Of a stretch of DNA of 64,000 bases, positions 60,164 through 64,000 are shown piece by piece. Position 1 is the stretch's first letter; each line of letters opens with the position of its first letter. The notes beneath the pieces were generated by a model that saw only the letters and a list, made by a program, of their open reading frames with translations, was not told the origin of the DNA and searched no databases. Source of the stretch: Dyadobacter sp. Leaf189 (lineage in GTDB: Bacteria > Bacteroidota > Bacteroidia > Cytophagales > Spirosomataceae). The position numbers and the translations under genes were made by a program. The stretch is taken from assembly GCF_001424405.1 (NCBI RefSeq), contig NZ_LMPS01000006.1, forward strand, positions 310,001 through 374,000, written 5' to 3'.

Positions 60164-61017
60164 CGGTGAAAGGATTGTGAGACAAATTCAAGCACATTTG
60201 GCAGTGACTCCCGCCAGTATTTCCAGTTGTGTGCACCTTCCCTGACGCGGAATTCGTGCGGCACCTCTTTTTTTCGCAATGCGATGTGCACCAGCGCATT
60301 GCCTTCGTACAGAAAGTCGTCGTCGCCACAATCAATGTACCATTTGACTGCTTTCTTCTGGTTGTCAGGCATATTATTGATCAACGCCAATGCACTGTGT
60401 CTTTCATAATACCTCGCAACAGTGGAGTCAGCTACGTCCGGATTCGTTCGGATCAGATTCTTCTTCGCGTCTTCCATTGTGATCGGACCGGTAGAGGCGC
60501 TTAGCGGGCAGGCAGCCGCAAATAGCTCAGGGTGATGCAGCGCATACATGAATGTACCGCCGCCACCCATTGACAAGCCAGCCACCGCACGAAATTCCTT
60601 TTCCGCTTTCACGCGATACTTCTTTTCGACAAACGGAATCAGCTCCTTGAAAAAGAAATCTTCATAAGGCCAGTCCCCTTTTACATCATTGAAATAACCT
60701 CTTCTGCCCGTATTCGCATCCGGCATGACAATGATCATCGGCGCGGCAGTACCATCAGCAATCGCCTTATCGGCAATGTGCTGCACCATTCCAAACTGTA
60801 CCCAGCCGGTTTGATCATCGCCCGCTCCGTGCAGCAGGTATAACACGGGATAGCTCCGCTCGGAAGTAGCATAATCAGGCGGCAGGTAGATTGCGAACTT
60901 GCGCTCGGATTTCAGCAGCTTCGACGGTAATGACAGCTGGTCAAAAACCTTGCTGGTTTGCGCCGACGCCAGCTTTGTACTCAGTAATAAAAGAAAAAGT
61001 AAATGGGGAAACTTCAT
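60160..61017 (-). CDS. secreted esterase (esterase D/Fes-like)
   Basis: 285 residues. Signal peptide HLLFLLLLSTKLASA. The alpha/beta hydrolase core has YLLHGAGDDQTGW (oxyanion side), the nucleophile in AGLSMGGGG near residue 150, the Asp in DCGDDD and the His in REGAHNWKYW. Related to feruloyl/acetyl-xylan esterases and to trehalose mycolyl-type folds. It lies between the Gfo/Idh/MocA gene (24 bases upstream) and the SDR gene (overlapping), so the three form an operon. Confidence 0.9.
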   Translation of the reverse strand: MKFPHLLFLLLLSTKLASAQTSKVFDQLSLPSKLLKSERKFAIYLPPDYATSERSYPVLYLLHGAGDDQTGWVQFGMVQHIADKAIADGTAAPMIIVMPDANTGRRGYFNDVKGDWPYEDFFFKELIPFVEKKYRVKAEKEFRAVAGLSMGGGGTFMYALHHPELFAAACPLSASTGPITMEDAKKNLIRTNPDVADSTVARYYERHSALALINNMPDNQKKAVKWYIDCGDDDFLYEGNALVHIALRKKEVPHEFRVREGAHNWKYWRESLPNVLEFVSQSFHR

Positions 61018-61041
61018 GGGTTCAGGATAAATGGCGGTTAA

Positions 61042-62421
61042 CTATTTCTTTTTAAGCTTCATCGCAACGGGATCCCATTTGATGACCTCCCTGCTGAAAT
61101 AGCTCTCATTACAAGCGAGCACCGGCGCAGCTGCGCGGAAAGCAAAAATTGGATCTTCGATCGTGCCTGTACTGCCTTTTTTGATGTTCTCGAAAAAATC
61201 CTTGAAATGGTCCGCATGCGCATCTTCCTTATCCGGCGCATTGAAACGTACTTCCTTTACAGGATCTGCCTTGCGGGTTTCTTCTGGGTATTGCGCGTCA
61301 TATTGCTTTTTAAACTCCTTCTGCTCGCTTTCCGAAAAGGTATTATAGCTGTCGTACCCGCCAAAACCGGGCGCTTTCGGCAGCTTCTTTTTGGTCAGGA
61401 TCAGGTTGTCTTCTGTAAACTCAATTTGTCCCTCCGTGCCGATAATGCGCGTGTTATTGGCAATGGCGCCTGCATTGGCAAAGTTGACGCGCAGTACCAT
61501 CTGGAAATTGGCATGGATATCCGTTTTTGGATAATCCAGAATGGAAACCAGCACATCTGGTACGTCACGCCCATCTTTCCAGTAACTCAGCTCGCCGGAC
61601 GAAAATATCCTTTCCGGGCCGTTTGAGCCCGTTACGAAATGAACGCCGGTAATCAAATGCACAAAAAGGTCACCCGCCACGCCGGTACCATAGTCACGGT
61701 AGTTTCTCCATCTGAAAAACCGCTTCGAATCAAAGGGTACCTTCGGTGCATCGCCCAGGTAAGTGTCCCAATCCACGGTTTTCACCGACGCGTCAGTAGG
61801 TATCGAGTAGTTCCACGCGCCGATCGCATTAAAACGGTCATTGTTGGATTCTACATAATTAATCTCCCCTATCTCCCCTGCCTGAAAAAGCCTCTTCGCT
61901 TCCTTAAAAGCCGATGAACTGATCCGCTGGCTTCCTACCTGCATGGTCTTGCCCGATTTTTTCCAGGCTTCAATCACCGACAAACCTTCTTTGATGTGGT
62001 GTACCATCGGTTTTTCACAATAAACATGTTTACCGGCAGCAAGGGAGGCTTTTGTGATATGGTCATGCCAATGATCAGGAGTAACTACCAGCACAGCATC
62101 GATGTCCTTTTTGTCAAGAATTTCCCGGTAATCCCTTGTGGTGAAAATGTCTTTTCCGTAGAGTTCCTTCACCCTCGTCAACCGGCCATCGTACAGGTCG
62201 GCCGCTGCAACGAACTCGGCACCGGTCCCGCTGCGCATTGCAGCTTTTGTGTCACTATGTCCCTGAATACCCATACCGATCGTAGCAAACCGGATTTTAT
62301 CGTTGGGACTGATTTTTTTCAGGTCTTTGATAATATTAAATGGCTTGGCGACCGACTCTCCGGCCAGTAACACGGATGCGGCAGACATTTTTTGGAGGAA
62401 CTTCCGGCGGGCAGGATTCAT
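61042..62421 (-). CDS. Tat-exported Gfo/Idh/MocA-family oxidoreductase
   Basis: 459 residues from the ATG at 62421, selected for its twin-arginine-like signal PARRKFLQKMSAASVLLAG. The dinucleotide fold follows (RFATIGMGIQGHSDTKAAM), with YCEKPMVHHIKEGLSVIEAW near residue 135, the catalytic Lys in EKP, and a C-terminal sheet domain with WRNYRDYGTGVAGDLFVHLI. Exported members keep NAD(P) tightly bound and can act on sugars without free cofactor; several oxidise glycosides at C3. First gene of a three-gene minus-strand operon with esterase and SDR. Role with the DUF1080 protein nearby is inferred. Confidence 0.9.
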   Translation of the reverse strand: MNPARRKFLQKMSAASVLLAGESVAKPFNIIKDLKKISPNDKIRFATIGMGIQGHSDTKAAMRSGTGAEFVAAADLYDGRLTRVKELYGKDIFTTRDYREILDKKDIDAVLVVTPDHWHDHITKASLAAGKHVYCEKPMVHHIKEGLSVIEAWKKSGKTMQVGSQRISSSAFKEAKRLFQAGEIGEINYVESNNDRFNAIGAWNYSIPTDASVKTVDWDTYLGDAPKVPFDSKRFFRWRNYRDYGTGVAGDLFVHLITGVHFVTGSNGPERIFSSGELSYWKDGRDVPDVLVSILDYPKTDIHANFQMVLRVNFANAGAIANNTRIIGTEGQIEFTEDNLILTKKKLPKAPGFGGYDSYNTFSESEQKEFKKQYDAQYPEETRKADPVKEVRFNAPDKEDAHADHFKDFFENIKKGSTGTIEDPIFAFRAAAPVLACNESYFSREVIKWDPVAMKLKKK

Positions 62422-62508
62422 GCTCAGTTCAGTGAAAAGGTGAAAGGATGTTTTTGCTAAAATAAACAATTAATGCTTTTTACAACATAATACAATCAAC
62501 GAAGAACG

Positions 62509-62991
62509 ATGGAAAAAGACGAAAGAAAAAAGCTCGTCAGCGAGCTTCAGACCCTGATAGAAAAAGGCAATGCGCACGTGACACTCTGGAATGCTATGGC
62601 CGACCTGCCTGCTGAATTGCGAGGGGTAACACCTGAAAATTTGCCTTACAGTATCTGGCAGCTTGTAGAGCATCTGCGCATTACGCAAAAAGACATTCTC
62701 GATTTCTCCGCCTCCGACGATTACCAGGAAATTGAATGGCCGAAAGATTACTGGACCGAGCCGCTGGAAGTTGTAAGTGACGAGCAATGGAATACCGCAT
62801 TGGAACAGATCAGACAGGATCAGCAGACATTTATCCAGCTACTGAAAGACGATACACGCGACCTTTTTGCCACATTTCCCTGGGGTACCGGCCAGAACCT
62901 TCTGCGGGAGGCGATGCTGATCGCGGACCATAATTCCTACCATACTGCCGAAATTGTCGTGCTGCGTAGGATCATGAATGCGTGGCATTGA
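62509..62991 (+). CDS. DinB-family four-helix protein
   Basis: 160 residues. DinB/YfiT-like bundle with a His in QLVEHLRITQKDIL near residue 48 and the HNSYHTAEIV motif near 143 supplying two further His ligands, so the metal site is complete. The family is associated with stress response and with thiol transfer (bacillithiol S-transferases in relatives), which may link to the YtxJ protein far upstream. No signal peptide. It lies between divergent genes; its stop is 6 bases from that of the convergent DUF1080 gene. Confidence 0.88.
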   Translation: MEKDERKKLVSELQTLIEKGNAHVTLWNAMADLPAELRGVTPENLPYSIWQLVEHLRITQKDILDFSASDDYQEIEWPKDYWTEPLEVVSDEQWNTALEQIRQDQQTFIQLLKDDTRDLFATFPWGTGQNLLREAMLIADHNSYHTAEIVVLRRIMNAWH

Positions 62992-62997
62992 CCGCTT

Positions 62998-63636
62998 TCA
63001 AAGCTCCTCAATCCAAATGTCTTTGTAGTACACTTTGGCTTTGCCGCCACCGTGGATCTGCAATGCGATGAGTCCCTTTTGCGGAATGGATTTGTCCGGC
63101 TCCGTGTAGTCAACCGTTTGCGTTCCATTCAGAAAAATCTGAATGCGCCCGTTGCGGCTGTGCACTTCGTAGTCGTTCCATTCATTCCGTTTCAGGATTT
63201 TTTCGATGAGCATTGAGTCTGGCGAGATCAATGTCTTGTTACGGCGGGATTCATCATATAAGCTGGCCCAAAACTTGTCGCCCAGGTCAGCCTGGTAGCC
63301 GATCATTTCATACGCAGGATCTTTGGACCTTACGCTGTGAAACTGTACACCTGTATTGATAAAACCTTCATTGCCGGTAAGCTTGAACTTCACTTTCAGG
63401 ATAAAGTTGGCGTATGGTTTTCTGGTACATAAAAATTCATTGTGCGGCACCGTCTCGGTAAGCGAGCCGCCCGCAATGGCGCCATCCTCTATCTTCCAGG
63501 TTTTTACCGTATCTCCTTCCCATCCATTGAATGTCCTGCCGTCAAACAGCGGAACGGACTTCTTTGCAGGCGCGACCATGCAGCCCACAAAAAGGAGCGC
63601 AGCAGCAGCAAGCGGGTACAATGCGTTTTTTGACAT
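62998..63636 (-). CDS. DUF1080 (3-keto-disaccharide hydrolase family) lipoprotein
   Basis: 212 residues from the ATG at 63636, giving a lipoprotein signal ending at Cys18 (AAAALLFVGC). The DUF1080 concanavalin-like domain fills the rest: SVPLFDGRTFNGWEGD, WKIEDGAIAGG, GNEGFINTGVQFHS, NDYEVHSRNGRIQIFLNGTQ and GLIALQIHGGGKAKVYYKDIW. The family cleaves 3-keto-glycosides produced by C3-oxidising dehydrogenases. Members frequently neighbour Gfo/Idh/MocA oxidoreductases, as here, with only the DinB gene between. Confidence 0.92.
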   Translation of the reverse strand: MSKNALYPLAAAALLFVGCMVAPAKKSVPLFDGRTFNGWEGDTVKTWKIEDGAIAGGSLTETVPHNEFLCTRKPYANFILKVKFKLTGNEGFINTGVQFHSVRSKDPAYEMIGYQADLGDKFWASLYDESRRNKTLISPDSMLIEKILKRNEWNDYEVHSRNGRIQIFLNGTQTVDYTEPDKSIPQKGLIALQIHGGGKAKVYYKDIWIEEL

Positions 63637-63856
63637 AACCTCCAATTTTTTTCGTTTCCCGAAATCCACATTTGTAAAAGCCACGTACACTTAGGCTATA
63701 CTATGACGATATTGCAGAAGTACGGTCGCGTTCGGTGCCAACATTTAATAAATTCTCTGCGCGACCTTCTTGACTGCAGTTAGCCAGTTTGTATTTTTAC
63801 CAAAAGTAAGTTTGCTACCAGTAGCAACACTGCATACCCTAGCATTTGAATTTCTT

Positions 63857-64000
63857 ATGATTGACACCTTGAACAGCCAACAAAACGATTTATTGGTTGC
63901 TGCTGAACGTTTTGAACTTGTTGCGAAGGCTACCCACGACGTAATCTGGGATTGGGACCTGGAAAATGATACAGTATGGTGGAATGAAGGAATGGTCCAG
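63857..64000 (+). CDS. PAS-domain sensor protein, N-terminus only
   Basis: 48 codons from the ATG at 63857 to the right edge. ERFELVAKATHDVIWDWDLE with TVWWNEGM is the opening of a PAS domain of the type found at the start of hybrid sensor kinases and response-regulator-linked sensors in Bacteroidota. Kinase or other output lies beyond the window. A perfect TAAGTTTG -7 box is at 63807-63814, but the TTTG upstream is only 15 bases away. Confidence 0.75.
   Translation, partial: MIDTLNSQQNDLLVAAERFELVAKATHDVIWDWDLENDTVWWNEGMVQ

Overview
The window reads as chromosomal DNA of an aerobic Bacteroidota, most likely a Cytophagales/Spirosomaceae member close to Dyadobacter. Reasons: two SusC/SusD outer-membrane pairs, two proteins with type IX secretion C-terminal sorting domains, Bacteroidota-type -7 boxes (TAnnTTTG), few recognisable Shine-Dalgarno sequences, many lipoprotein signals, a YtxJ bacillithiol-type protein, and several family combinations common in Dyadobacter-like genomes (PSCyt/DUF1553 with DUF1501, Tat-exported Gfo/Idh/MocA and DUF1080 proteins, exported SelA-like enzymes). 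The species is an inference. I see no tRNA or rRNA gene, no insertion sequence, no prophage and no CRISPR array.

Layout. 1-6.5 kb: a quinone/aromatic detoxification pair (hydrolase cut by the window edge, ring-cleaving dioxygenase), a secreted SGNH esterase, a signal-less HtrA-type protease, a toxin-antitoxin-like pair, YtxJ and a small unknown. 6.5-12 kb: exported SelA-like PLP enzyme, membrane histidine kinase, DeoR-type repressor with its own palindromic operator, a one-domain response regulator and a YpfJ-type metallopeptidase. 12-20 kb: a forward operon of haem-c DUF1549/DUF1553 lipoprotein, DUF1501 protein, a TTG-start esterase and a GMC oxidoreductase, ending at a palindromic repeat that also encodes the tail of a KTSC protein. 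20-26 kb: SYLF protein, Dps, cytochrome P450, Na+/H+ antiporter, and a 5'-nucleotidase split into two overlapping genes. 26-35 kb: SusC/SusD pair 1 (SusC with an unusual Pro/Ala-rich linker), a small unknown, a type IX-secreted M43 protease, and DNA polymerase IV.

36-43 kb: a DisA-like (DACNV-type) nucleotide-binding protein with a degenerate catalytic motif, a 0.79 kb AT-rich spacer, then a surface-glycan cluster (family 2 glycosyltransferase, MsbA-like ABC exporter, GT9-like protein, DUF5672 protein, and a convergent second glycosyltransferase). 43-51 kb: a sialate O-acetylesterase-like enzyme, a PQQ dehydrogenase with an inserted cytochrome c, a Tat-exported aldo/keto reductase and small unknown proteins. 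51-56 kb: SusC/SusD pair 2, with a well-formed promoter and terminator. 56-64 kb: a YadA-head/S74 self-processing surface protein, a YceI lipoprotein, and a probable oxidised-sugar locus (Gfo/Idh/MocA dehydrogenase, esterase, SDR, DUF1080) with a DinB-fold protein; a PAS sensor gene is cut by the right edge.

Taken together, most genes serve capture and periplasmic oxidation or hydrolysis of environmental polymers (sugars, esters, nucleotides, peptides), plus envelope glycan synthesis and stress protection. The least explained items are the toxin-antitoxin-like pair, the degenerate DAC-domain protein, the Pro/Ala linker of SusC 1 with its mRNA leader hairpin, and the oxidised-sugar locus.
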